Shown: positions 1 to 11,042 of the stretch, in pieces
How the letters are laid out: each line of letters begins with the position of its first letter
Position numbering within the stretch: the first letter of the stretch is position 1
Source of the DNA: Funneliformis mosseae
Taxonomy: Eukaryota > Glomeromycota > Glomeromycetes > Glomerales > Glomeraceae
Direction of reading: 5' to 3'
DNA length: 20,586 bases
Assembly (NCBI GenBank): GCA_910592005.1
Contig: CAJVPP010001360.1
Span: forward strand, 1-20,586
The notes under the pieces: model-generated
Databases searched by the model: none
Told to the model about the DNA's origin: nothing
The model's input: only the letters and a program-made list of their open reading frames with translations
Position numbers and translations under genes: made by a program

Positions 1-1
1 A

Positions 2-57
2 AGGCCTATCACATTACATTACAGTTTAGAGGCAACTAGGCCTATCGCATTACATTT
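2..57. repeat. Two copies of a short direct repeat, 37 bp apart
   Basis: The 19-mer AGGCCTATCACATTACATT at 2-20 recurs at 39-57 with one change (A to G, giving a CpG). The spacing of 37 bp suggests a tandem repeat cut by the window edge. The bases around it are richer in CpG than the following 8 kb. No gene is visible here; bases 58-670 show only AT-rich sequence with nothing I recognise. Confidence 0.6.
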
Positions 58-671
58 TAGTTTTAGTATTACTCTTCTTTTCTTTTTTCTATTATTATTT
101 TATTCGTGAATAAATACAATATTTATAAATACACACCACTGGCAATCTGTTGAATCGTAACTCGTTGTGATAATATAAATACTTTGATAAATCGTCTGCA
201 TTAAAACTTTTAAACTGTTGGAAGATTACTGCTCAATTAAAAAGAACAAACCGCTCGAACACCCCATTTAACTGTCGCAATTCGCAAGGATTGCACGTTA
301 ACAATATTTTTATGAATAAATTATTATCTTTGTATTTTCATTACTCTGTAATCTTTTTAATTTCAAGAAAATAACCATGTATTTTTAATATTCTGCATTC
401 TTTTTATCGTTAAAAAATAGTATCAGTATTACAAATCTGTAATTTATTTTTAGTTAATTTTAACTAACACTATACTATAATTTTAGCTGATCTTAAGAAT
501 ATATAATTTGAGAGATTTAATATTATGATAGTGATTTAATAATACTTTAATATTATTATAAAATTGTTATAAAGTTAACAAAAAACTAGAAAGATTCTAA
601 CTTAAATGCAAAATTTTTATATTCTAATTTTAGCTAAAATTAAATAAAAATTTATAGCATTTTGAGTAGAG

Positions 672-1423
672 CTTTATATAAACTAAATTGTTTATAAGTC
701 AAATAAGTCATCTTATTTCAAACTCTATAAAATAACTACAAGTCAGATAAGTCAACTTATATTATAGCTTAACTTATACTACAACTTAATTCATTAGCTT
801 GCATTCTTTAAAAAAAAATATCTCAGATGTGATTTTTTTCAAAAAAAACGTCTTCAAAAGTATTTTTTTAAAAAAATATCTTTAGAAGTAATTTTCATTA
901 GAAAAAATATCTCAAATGTGATTTCTTTCAAAGAAAATACCAAAATTTTTATATTTGAAAATTATCTTAGAGGTATTTTTCTTCAAAAAAAATACCTCTA
1001 AATGTGTTAATTTTGAAAATCACATTAAAGGTATTTTTTTTTAAATTTTTTTTTTAAAAAAATATCTTTAAATGCAATTTCTTTAAAGAAAAGTCACAGA
1101 AATGATTTCTTTTAAGAAAATTACTTTGAAAATAATTTTAAAATATTTCTTGCAAAGGAAATCATTTCAAAAATATTTTTTTTTAAAGAAAATCATTCTG
1201 AAATATTCTTTTCAAAGAGAATCATTTTGAAAATATTTCTTTTAAAAGGAGAATACTTTTTTTAATGAGAAATATTTCTTTTAAATCAAATAAGCTGACT
1301 TATAAGCTATCTTAACTTATTTAAACTGTTAATTATTCTCCCTAAGCTGAGCTGAGTTAAATTAAAATAAAGGTAACTTAACTTAAGCTAGTAGCAAGTC
1401 AAGTCAAGTTGGTTTATGTAAAG
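672..1423. mobile_element. Foldback-like non-autonomous element (inferred)
   Basis: The outer ends form an inverted repeat: CTTTATATAAACTAAATTG at 672-690 matches the reverse complement of 1405-1423 at 16 of 19 positions, and all but one of the changes are C/T. Just inside each end lie stretches rich in AAGTCA/TGACTT-type motifs (about 690-780 and 1280-1400), also partly complementary to each other. The middle is an array of small palindromic units (listed separately). No coding sequence is seen. Short inverted ends around a repeat array resemble foldback or MITE-type elements, but no target-site duplication was identified, so the class is inference. Confidence 0.4.
808..1278. repeat. Array of about 15 degenerate, partly palindromic units of about 30 bp
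   Basis: The stretch is built of units of the form A-run, then ATATCTCAGATGTGAT-like core, then T-run, repeated every 25 to 35 bp with strong divergence. Units occur in both orientations, for example cores resembling ATCTCAGATGTG and CACATTAAAGGT. Some neighbours form exact hairpins: AGAGGTATTTTT at 969-980 pairs perfectly with 988-999 across a 7-nt loop. The last third drifts to units around AAATCATTTTGAAAATATTTCTTTT. Nothing here codes for protein. Confidence 0.65.
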
Positions 1424-1520
1424 TTTTATCATTAAGTTTTAAATATTTTCTTATTACTTTTTTATTACTTTTCTAAGAAGTTTAAGAGATATTTAAATTA
1501 AAAAAGATATGCTATTGAAA

Positions 1521-1840
1521 TGAAATCTTCTTTCAATTTTTTATATAATAATTCTAAAAATAACTTTATTTTTAAATACATCTAAATGTCTTTCTTTTAT
1601 GATTTGTTGATTAAAATTGCTATTACCTTATTTTAGTATTCATCAAAAAATTATACATTAGGATTTATACTAAAATAATTATAGAATAATATTTAAATAT
1701 GAAGTCTTTTACTAATATTTTATATAGATAATTATATATCTTTATATTATATTAAATACATATTTAGAAAAGATAACCTTCTTTAATTATTTTATATAAA
1801 GATTCTGAAAAATAATATACTTTTCTAAATACATTTAGAT
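1521..1840. repeat. Three degenerate copies of a 70-bp repeat
   Basis: A segment beginning near TGAAATCTTCTTTCAAT and ending near TAAATACATCTAAATG at 1521-1590 recurs in degenerate form at about 1700-1769 and 1771-1840. Copies 2 and 3 are adjacent; copy 1 is separated from copy 2 by about 110 bp of other AT-rich DNA. Shared landmarks are the TTTTATATA core and the closing AAATACAT. The origin is unknown. Confidence 0.45.
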
Positions 1841-1961
1841 AATTTTCTATATTCAGCTTATTTGATTATCTAAAAGTATATTAAAGTTAGATATAATATT
1901 TAAAAAGATATCTAATTTAAACTTAAATATATATCTAAAAAGTAAAATTTACTTTTTAGAA

Positions 1962-2073
1962 CTCTAAATAAGTCAGTTCAGGTTAGGTCAATCAAGTTAT
2001 CTAAATTAAGAAGATTAGATCAGGTCAAACAAAAATTTATATTAATTTAAATTTTTATTTGACCTAATCTAAT
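1962..2073 (+). repeat. GATC-containing dispersed repeat, copy 1, ending in a hairpin
   Basis: This 112-bp segment is matched in inverted orientation by 20230-20343. The shared core includes TCAATCAAGTTATCTAAA and GATCAGGTCAAACAAAAATTT, with most differences being transitions. Its end is a strong hairpin: arm 2014-2039 pairs with 2048-2073 at 24 of 26 positions around an 8-nt loop, and both mismatches are transitions. A further run of GATCTAATC-type motifs follows to about 2100. It is likely part of a high-copy repeat family or a transposon end. Confidence 0.7.
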
Positions 2074-2238
2074 ATAACTGATCTAATCTAATCTAATCAA
2101 ATTATTTAAAAAAATAATATATTATATTTGATTCAATTTAAAATTTCAATTTATTTTATTATTTTTCTTTTTTTTTCCTATAAAAAAGTTGTATTTGAAT
2201 GATATAGAAATTTTTAATTTAATAATTAATTACAATTA

Positions 2239-3563
2239 TATAATTATAGTAGTGATGAAAAAAAATGGCAATTGCAATCATGTGATTAAAATAATGATTT
2301 ACATCACATCTGATTAAACAATACAAACCAATTTTTTGTTTAGTTATTTACTATATTACACTAATCAACATGCATAAAAAATTAAATACAAGAGTGTCTT
2401 ATAACTGATATAATGTAATAATGTTGCAAAAAATTTCTATTAAGAATAACGTGAAGTAGTTAAGTTATTATGGAATAATAGAATACAAAATATAAATGAA
2501 CTACACAAAATTACTAAGTTTCCATTAAGAATACTGTATCAGTGGTCATCTTAATTAAAAAAACCAAAATTTAAAATAACAATATTATTTAGGACACCTA
2601 AAAGTTTTAAGTCTAAAAAAGTGATATTATCTTAATTAACTTGCTCGTTCATGTACTAGTGTAACAAAGTTTTAAAATTGCAAACACTCTTAATAATACT
2701 TATCCAGGTCTTAATATAGCCACTCGCACAGTCTGTGAGAATTTTTGAAAGCTTAGTTACTAAGTTTGTATTTCTAAAAAAATCCATTTTTCACTTCAAT
2801 TGTAAAAGAGAGACGAGTTTCTTAGGCAGAAGTTCATAAAAATAAAAATTAGAAAAATATGATTTTTTCTGATAAAATAACCTTTCAAATGTTTTGTAAT
2901 ACACTTTAATTCATTATAAAAAGAGTAAAGAAAAACTAACTCGTAGAGTTATCAAATACCCATTTAAAGTTCATGTTTAGGAGAATTTTTATTTGCAAAG
3001 AATCATTGGGTTTCATATATTTACTGAAAACATGAATGAAGAGTTGTACTGTAAAATTTTAACAAATAATCTTTTTGATTAAGCATATCAGCTTCTTGGA
3101 GGATTCTAGACATTCTAACAGGATAATAATCTGAAGTACAAACTAAGCTTACAGTATCTCTTCTCAATAATCGATATTCTAATTCTCAATTGGCTATCAT
3201 ATTTCTCAGATCTGAATCTAATAGAAAATTTGTAGGTGATTATCAAGAAAAAGGTGAAAAAGAAAGTTAATAAATAAATTAGTGAAAAAACTGATTACAT
3301 AAAGAATTTTTATGAAAATTATTAAGGGTGAATAGTTCAATATTGATCAAAACCTCTGCTTTAATTTAGTCAATAGTATAGAAAGAAAGGTAAATTTAGT
3401 AATTAAAAGGAATAGTAATGTAATTCAATATTAAAATTTTAATAAATAATAAATATAGTATTAGTTTATTTATATTTTAAGTTTCAAATAATTTTAATAA
3501 ATATTGATTGAGTAAATAAATTTTCATTTACTATCAGTTTTTTCTGCTACTACTATAATTATA
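2239..3563 (+). mobile_element. Decayed Tc1/mariner-type DNA transposon
   Basis: The ends share TATAATTATAGTAGT, at 2239-2253 and as reverse complement at 3549-3563, followed inward on both sides by a purine-rich GAAAAAA run. The length of about 1.3 kb is usual for Tc1-type elements. The inside carries a plus-strand transposase relic (separate entry). The ends are AT-rich, so the exact TA target duplication cannot be fixed. The copy must be immobile because its transposase is broken by stops and frameshifts. Confidence 0.8.
2420..3420 (+). pseudogene. Tc1-like (DD34E type) transposase relic
   Basis: Fragments of a Tc1-family transposase can be read in order, in shifting frames. An N-terminal helix-turn-helix-like stretch lies around 2420-2560. 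FSDKITFQMFCNTL around 2855-2910 fits the segment with the first catalytic Asp. KYPFKVHV and IIGFHIFTENMN follow near 2955-3040. DNNLKYKLSLQYL at 3122-3160 corresponds to the family's DNDPKHTS region. NWLSYFSDLNLIENL at about 3187-3232 corresponds to the SPDLNPIENLW motif. The Asp codon at 3122-3124 and the Glu codon at 3224-3226 are 33 residues apart, against 34 in the family. A C-terminal segment NIDQNLCFNLVNS follows near 3330-3370. Premature stops, including TAG where the family has Trp after IENL, and frame changes make it non-functional. Confidence 0.85.
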
Positions 3564-3822
3564 ATTATATGATTAATATTACTAAAAATTAATTTTCTAA
3601 TTTTTTTTTTAAATTGTTATATTTTTTTATTCTTTTTTTAATAAAAAAAACACTTTTATATTATTTAATATAATCTTTAAAAAATAACCTTATTTTTTAA
3701 ATTTAAATACTTAAATTTATATAAATTTTTATTAAATGTAATTTTTTTTATTTTTGTAGATTTTAATTTTTATATATTTAATATCTTTTTTTTATAAATA
3801 TTAATATAGAGATTTTATGATG

Positions 3823-4560
3823 AAAATTAAACACTTTAGTCAAAGTTAATCATTTTTAATTTTTAAGTAAAGTTATTTAGCAGATTCAAAACTATTTATA
3901 TATAAAATTTTATCAAAAATGAATTAATATTTGTATAATAATATGTATTTTTAAACTTTATTAATACTGTGATACTTTTTTAACTTTACAGAATAATTTG
4001 AGTACTTTAGTTAAAGTTAATTTCCTTTTATATCTAAGTAAAAGTTATTCAGCAGGTTTGATACTATTTATATTTAATTTTTAGTTAAATATTTATATAA
4101 AAATAATTTTTTTATAATTTTACTAAATAAATTACATTTTTATGATTTCACAAGGAAATTTGAATATTTTGGTCAAAGTTAATCACCTTTAATTTTAAGA
4201 AAAGTTATTCAGTAGGTTTATAATTATTTATATATAAAATTTCATTAATATTAAATTAATATTCATGTAGTAATATGTATTTTGTAACTTTATTAATATT
4301 ATTGCATTTTTTTTAATTTCACATGATAATTTGAGTATTTTGTTCAAAGTTAATTATCTTTTATCTTTAAGTAAAAATTATTCAGTAAGTTTAATACTAT
4401 TTACATCTAATTTTTTATTAAGATTAGTTTAATATTCATGCAGTAATATTTGATTTTGTAATTTTACTAAATGAGTTATACTTTTTTAACTTCACAGAAT
4501 AATTTGAGTACTTTAGTTAAAGTAAAAGCTTACTATACATTAAGTAAGAATGTTTTATAT
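3823..4560 (+). repeat. Satellite-like tandem array, about 170-bp unit, 4 to 5 copies
   Basis: A landmark of the form TTTGAGTACTTTAGTTAAAG begins each unit. Its CTTTAG-like core sits at 3834, 4005, 4167, 4338 and 4511, giving spacings of 171, 162, 171 and 173 bp. A second landmark, AAGTAAAAGTTATTCAGCAGG, follows about 45 bp later in each full unit. Each unit closes with a TTTAACTTTACAGAATAATT-like string. The fifth copy breaks up soon after 4530. Copies are divergent. No reading frame runs through the array. Confidence 0.8.
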
Positions 4561-5913
4561 ATCTAAATTTACTTATAAATAATTTCATTAAATTAATTTA
4601 ATATTTATTAATTAATAGTTTTTTATAACTAAATTAATTTTTAAATTTTTTATTTTTTTTGAATATTTATTTATATAATTTATTAAATATTATATCAATA
4701 TAAATATATATTACAAAATTATTATACTTTATAAAAAAAAGTATCAAATAAAAATATTTAAAAGTTATTACTTTTTTTATTATAATTAATTTTTTGAATA
4801 AGTTTAAAAAAAATTTTTTTTTTTGAATTTTATTATATTTTTAAAATTACATAAAGTAATAATTTATAAAATAATTAAAATGTTACAATTATTTTTTTTA
4901 TGCAGAATTTTATTTTTTTTCAAATATATATTTAATTATAATAATTAATAAAAAATTAAAAAACTTTTATTAAGAATAAAGTTCACTTTGAATTTTATAA
5001 AAAATGTATAAAAAAATATTTTATTCTTCTTTTCTTTTATCCTAATTTTTGCTTTATGCTTTTTATTTTATTTATATATTCTTGTAAATTAACAAATTAT
5101 ATGATTTATTTACATTATATCTGATCGTTTAAAATAGCATATTATTTTTATTTTTTAATTTTATATATATATATATTTTTTAAAAAACTCTTTTCACAAC
5201 ATAAGCAGATCTAAGAAAAAGTAAAATAAAAATATAATGAAATAAACTACCTGTTCATATTTAGTTACTCCTGAGTTATAGTAAAACTAAGCAAATGATA
5301 AAACATCTAATAAACTGTAGATTTTTTACAGGAATGCAGTTTTTTAATAAAACGATCATAAAATTCTAGTAAATATAAACATTAATCTTCTTTGTTAGAT
5401 AAGGAAAAGGAAAAACCTTAACCAGTAAAACAATCTCTGTTATTATTCTAGTTACTATTATAATAAACATTGATGATACTAATGATGCTTCAGAAATTTT
5501 TTTTGTATAAAAACAAGAGCTCTTAAGAAATTTTTACTAAAAAAATCAAATTCTTTAATTTTTTTGATAAATAACTATTCTGAAAAATTTTTAAAAAAAT
5601 TGCTAATGTCTTTGATCTTATTTTTAACTAATTTGAATTTTTTTCTAAAGTTATTTAAGTTAAACAATTGAAGAACTAATTAAAAAAGATTTTTATTTAT
5701 ATTATAGACATATCTAGTTACTTAATAATATTTTATTGTCTATGTTAAATAATACTAGACTTTTAAAAAGAACTTCACTTATTCGTTTCTACTAATTATA
5801 ATATAATAAATAGTTATCAAATTTTTATTTTTCAATTGATTTTATTAAAATTCAAAAAGTTTTAAAGATTGAGTTCCTACTTTCTTATATAATCTTAAAA
5901 AAATATAATATTA
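4561..5913. other. AT-rich stretch without a recognised gene
   Basis: The first 600 bases are almost pure A/T with homopolymer runs and a short (TA)n at 5162-5175. From about 5180 to 5900 the composition is slightly more complex, and both strands show fragments that read like decayed protein. On the minus strand they may continue the unidentified frame described next. No start, splice pattern or family motif could be fixed, so no gene is called. Confidence 0.5.
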
Positions 5914-6288
5914 GAATTTAGCTTTAACTCAATATAATAATAGAATACAAGGTAGTATTAATACTATTTGTTTCATTATTCTAAATGAATATAAGAAGTT
6001 TATCTTACGTTCGCTAAATATTTTCTTATGTTTAAGTAAATATAGACTATTTAAATAAATAGATATACTTAATAAACTACTTTTGAAAATTGCATAATAT
6101 TATATTAAATCAAAAATAAACAATACTATATCTTTTAGATATATTTTTACATACTTCTCTTCTAATTTTTGATAAATAATTTTTTCAACAAGATAGTTTA
6201 ATATAGATCCTATTAGATGAATTTTTAGTGTTATAGTGACTAAATTCTTTCTTTTTATTTTATTTAAAAGTAGATATTTTAACTTAAG
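5914..6288 (-). pseudogene. Decayed reading frame of unknown identity
   Basis: One minus-strand frame is open for 62 codons from 6288 to 6103, has a single TAA at 6100-6102, then is open for another 56 codons to 5932, where a TGA follows. It includes GSILNYLVEKIIYQKLEEK and HKKIFSERKINFLYSF. In DNA this AT-rich, stops are expected far more often, so a former gene, most likely part of a transposon, is the best explanation. The TGA falls where TGG (Trp) would read LLYWVKAKF, again a G-to-A type change. The same frame appears to continue with more stops to about 5700. I do not recognise the family. Confidence 0.4.
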
Positions 6289-8100
6289 TTAGAAAATAGA
6301 TTTTGAAAGGAATAAGATCAGTCTTAATTTAATTTTATATTAAATAGAGATTTTTGTATTTTCTTAAATTTATATTTTATTTTACTTATATTATAATTAC
6401 TTTAAATTTAATAAAGATAATGTAAAACTATCATATTTAAAAAAATTTTTTATATTTTTTAAATAAATGTTATTTAAATGATAAATTTAATATATTACTA
6501 TATATGATTTGAAGTTCTAAAATTAGATTTATAAAATAAGTTAATATTTGTTTTTTTAAATTAATTAATTTCTTATAATTAATTATTAGATAATAATTAA
6601 TTTTATTTGTAAATAATTATCAGCTTATAATTAATTATGTAATTAATTATATATTGTATATTATATATTAAAAACTATATATTAAGTATTTAATAAAACA
6701 TTTACCATGATATATATAGTTATTTTATTTAAAACTATTGAATAGTTTTATTTAATAATTTTTATAAAATGTCTAACATTTTGTTCTATTAATTTTAATA
6801 GTTTATCTAGTTGTAAAATAGCTGTAGTTTAGTTTTTATTTATAATTAGTTATTATATTATAAATAGTTGACTTAAGATAATGAAGAATAATTTTAATAT
6901 TTCTTTTACTATAACTTTTTTTTTAAAATCCAATAATCTTTTTTTGCTCAAAATCAAAAAGTTGATTTTCTTTAGACATGTTTTAAATAAAATTTTATTT
7001 TCAAACTATTTGTAATTATATTTACATAAAAAAAATTTTTTAATTTATATATATTAATTATAACGTAATCTAAATTTTAATATACTAGATTTGTAAAAAT
7101 CAATAGAATAGTCATATATTTTTTAAAGAAAAATATACTTGAAAATAAATCTATTTTAAGTTAAAATATTTTATAATACAAAATTTTATAAATCATTAAA
7201 AATATTAAGTCTAATTTTAAAATCCTAAAATAACTATGAAAAATTAAATAATAAATAAGATTAATAAAAAAATTCTATTACAATCATAAAAAGAAAGAAT
7301 ATTTATTTTGATATTTAAATCCTTTAAAATAATTTATTATGATATTTTTTATTTAAAGAATTAAATAGTAAAAAAAGAAATGTTTTATGTTACAAACTAC
7401 TTAATATAAATCAAGATTTACAATAGACTAATAATTATTTTTTTTAGAATATTACTAAGTATCTTTTATTAAATTCATATTCATTAACTAGTTTTTTTAT
7501 TTTAAGAAAATTGATATTTTTTTTAAATAGATTTTTTTTATATTATGATATTTTTTATTAAATTATTTTTTTAAAATTTAAGTTGTGCTTTTAGTACTTT
7601 AAGAAAAAGTTAGTAAAAATGAATAAATATGAATACATATCTATTTATTAATATTATAAAATATGTGATTATCATATTTAATAAATCTTTTATAATAAAT
7701 GGTTTTTTATAGTAATTTATAGTAATAATTTTCTTTTACGAAAAACTTTAATATATAAGAAAAACTTTGTTATATAAAGAACTGTTATAAAAAATATTAA
7801 TTTATATTTCGCTTTGTTTAATTAACATTTGGTTAATTAATAATAAGATTTTTTATATAAGTTAAAATCTGTATCATGTTAAAGATTCACTATATTGATG
7901 TTATTTATTATATCAAAATTCATCACAAGAAGAGTTGACTGTATTTATTTAATAATATAATCAAGTAAATTTAATCATATATTATTAGTCTGTAATTTAA
8001 AAGTTATTATATAATAAGTTTTTAATGGATAATAAAAAAAATAGAAAATCTAATTATATTAAAAAATTTATACAAAAAGATTAGATATATTAAAACTTGT
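6289..8100. other. AT-rich repeat-like stretch, no gene seen
   Basis: The sequence is A/T-dominated with very few CpG. Many short palindromes occur around TAATTAATTA (about 6550-6660), and AAAACTATTGAATAGTTTT is seen near 6730-6750. No open frame, terminal repeat or family motif could be supported. It is probably old repeat DNA decayed beyond recognition by eye. Confidence 0.5.
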
Positions 8101-10013
8101 AGTTAAATTCACGTTATGAATCATATGATTTACAATGTCTCGTAATAGCAAACGGCCCATATAATAATTTTAGGATTTGAAGTTGGCTAACTATTTAATG
8201 AATATAAAAGTAATGTATTATAAAATTTTTTAAGAATAAAGAGAAATGAAATTAGATATGCATAAAATATGAATTAAGTAGATCAAAAAAAAAAAAGTGT
8301 AATTTATTTGCCTACAAAAAAAAAAATATATATAAAAATAAAAATACAAATTAAAAATTAAAAATCCTAAATTAAATGCAGAATAACTTTCATTTATTTG
8401 AACGGCAGCAAATCGTGAAAAAGAAATCAAAGAATTATAAAGAAAAAAAATTCTGAACTTTATCCATGGAATAACATATTTGCCGCAATCTTGTCCGATT
8501 CGATCCACGTACGCGGGAAAAAAAAAGGTAGATAGAAAAATCTCAAAACAATTGACCTAGCCCATTTTATTGCGGCTGTGCGGGATTAAGGTTTTCTCAA
8601 TTGGGAGAATAAAAGCTCAATGTTTATGATGAGTTTTGACACCTGATCCGCACAATTTACGTGTTGTGGCTGCAAAAAATTTTGCGGAATGTTTTTGTCA
8701 AAGAAGAATACGTGTAACATTTAATTCATTAATTCTGGTCAGATTTAAAAAAACGTGCCACAAATAAATGGAAACCCTGTTCAATGGTTTTATTGGTTAA
8801 TTTCATTCGGGTAAAGGGCAGGTTCATATACGAGCCTTGTTTGTAATGTCTTTGTCCTTTATCCCTTATTGCAGAATCCATTAATTAAAAAAATCATTAA
8901 AGCTGTCATGCGATTACACAACAAATGCAATACAAATTAAAGTAAAATAATTTTATATTTAACGTTTCGAAGGTTAAATTTAAAACAAGCGTACAAAAGT
9001 GCACAACTCTCATCTGTGCACAATTAATTTGCAAATCCAATCATATTCTTCCAACGCAAATTAAATTTCTATTACGTAATTTTGTAATACATTTTTATTA
9101 GCATTTAATTAATTACAGTATATTAATTGAAATATAATTAGAAAATTTGGGTCAGATTAGAAAAACAAAGTTTTTCATGGGACCGGGATGGTATTTTTAT
9201 CATCACCTTAAAATTCTTTATTGTATGAAAGAACATCGATTGCTGTAACTCATCGGTACGTATGAGTGGTAAACATTTGGATCGACAAAACCGTTGAATG
9301 AGTTTTACCTTTAACATCCATCCAATGAAGAATTGAAAAAATGAAAGACGTATATCGACTCTAAAATTTTGCACTAACGATACTATTTATCATCATATCT
9401 AATCGTGTATCACTTTTAATCTATTTATCCAACCCATGAACATATTGAAGTCTTTATCATTAATATAATAATATTCGACGGATCAGTTTGATACCAGGAA
9501 CGATTATGTGAGAATTGACGTTTCTCAATAGTAGAAAGTTACAAGTGACAAGTGGGAATGAATTAAGGCGATGAATGATTTTCATCTTCATTCATTGCGG
9601 AAATGTACGGAATTGCGCGCAAGCGTACAAAAAAAAAAATTTTTTTAGTAATGCAAAGACTTTTTAGATGCAAATAGAATTTCGAAACACCAACACCTTT
9701 AAAGAAAGTTTCGGTAAAAAAAAATTATCTTATTTTGTAATAATTAAAGGGGTGGGATAAATCAAAAAAAAAAAAAACAAAGTTTCTTGGGGGTAAATTA
9801 TTATTAATGCAGGGTGCATATACAAAGATTTCAAATTTTCCTTTAAAAGAAAACTAGTGAAATTTTAAAACCCTTACTGCGCCAATATGTAGTAATATAA
9901 AACGGTTTGTATGAGTTACTAATTATAATATCGTCAATAAAATAATTTTTTTTTGCTAATCTTTTCTGGATAAATGCTTGAATAAAAAAAAGTTTGATTG
10001 GGCTATGCAATTA

Positions 10014-10017
<4 letters not shown>

Positions 10018-10052
<35 letters not shown>
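10018..10052. repeat. T35 homopolymer
   Basis: This is an uninterrupted run of 35 T, preceded by AAAAA. It is the longest homopolymer in the window. Such runs are prone to length error in sequencing and assembly, and they exclude nucleosomes. Confidence 0.9.
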
Positions 10053-10057
<5 letters not shown>

Positions 10058-10424
10058 AAAGCCTTTAACGATAACTAACACAAGAAACGAGAATCTTTAG
10101 TAAGCCTTCTCCCCAAAATAATAAAAAAGGTATATTTATAAATTCCCAAAATCAAAAAAAAAAAGCCTCAAGAGAAGGATGATCCCCATTTTAACAGATT
10201 TCTATGAAGTCTACTCTGGGAATTATGAAACTAATACCCCTCTTTAATTTTTAATTTCAATAAATAATTAAGTCATTTTCCTTTTGAGAAGATGATCGTT
10301 CCTTGAAATAGGAATAATGAACCAAAGTAACATAAATTACGTAATTGTTTCTTCAAAAAAAAGAACCAAAGAACTTTATTTAATTACAAATGAACATATT
10401 TAGTATATCATTATTTAAATGCAT

Positions 10425-10443
10425 TATATATATATATATATAT
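10425..10443. repeat. (TA)n microsatellite
   Basis: This is a pure TA dinucleotide run of 19 bases. A similar run of 21 bases lies at 15083-15103 in the space between the two genes. Confidence 0.85.
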
Positions 10444-11042
10444 TTGATATAACGATTGATATGAGTAAATGAAAGATTAAGGTTTAATGATTTCCTTTCT
10501 TGTGATTATCTCAAGAAGGACAAAGACGAATGGCTCATTCACATTTTATGGCATGAATGAAGGGCAGGAATCAAGGATGAGAAAGTTCAAAAATGTGCAG
10601 ATAAGAACGTTAACCTTAACCGCATGTTACAATTTACATAACTTTAAACCATAATTATCCCATTTAACTTTATGGACCGTCCGCATCACATGTAGACAAC
10701 ATTATTTGTCCACATTTGATATCATCTGAACCTCGCATGCATTAATTCTGCATTAATTTCACGGCACAAACATTTTAATGCGAAAAAATATCCTTTAATA
10801 GTTTACAACATAATTGGTATATAATTGTTTTCACAGAATTAAATTATCATTGGAACGCTCTCTCGCATGCATTTTGTTAGTAATTTAGTTGTTTTAACAA
10901 AGGTATTTGACATGAATGAATGCAAATGCTTTCTTAATACGTGAATATATTTTGATAGATTGGTTCATCTTGTAACAGTTTAAGCAGAATAATTTAAAAA
11001 TATTCATTAATTTCAGAAATTTGTGGTATTATTATTGATGAG

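Noticed and set aside
808..1278. CRISPR-like array
   Set aside because: Units are degenerate, have no unique spacers of constant length and lie in eukaryotic repeat DNA. They are a diverged minisatellite.
8230..8508. 92-codon minus-strand frame
   Set aside because: The second half is a run of Phe, Tyr and Ile from A/T-rich low-complexity DNA. There is no family motif, splice signal or neighbour.
9138..9374. 78-codon minus-strand frame
   Set aside because: The composition is more balanced, but no motif is recognised and no partner exons are seen. I treat it as a chance frame, to be revisited only with transcript data.
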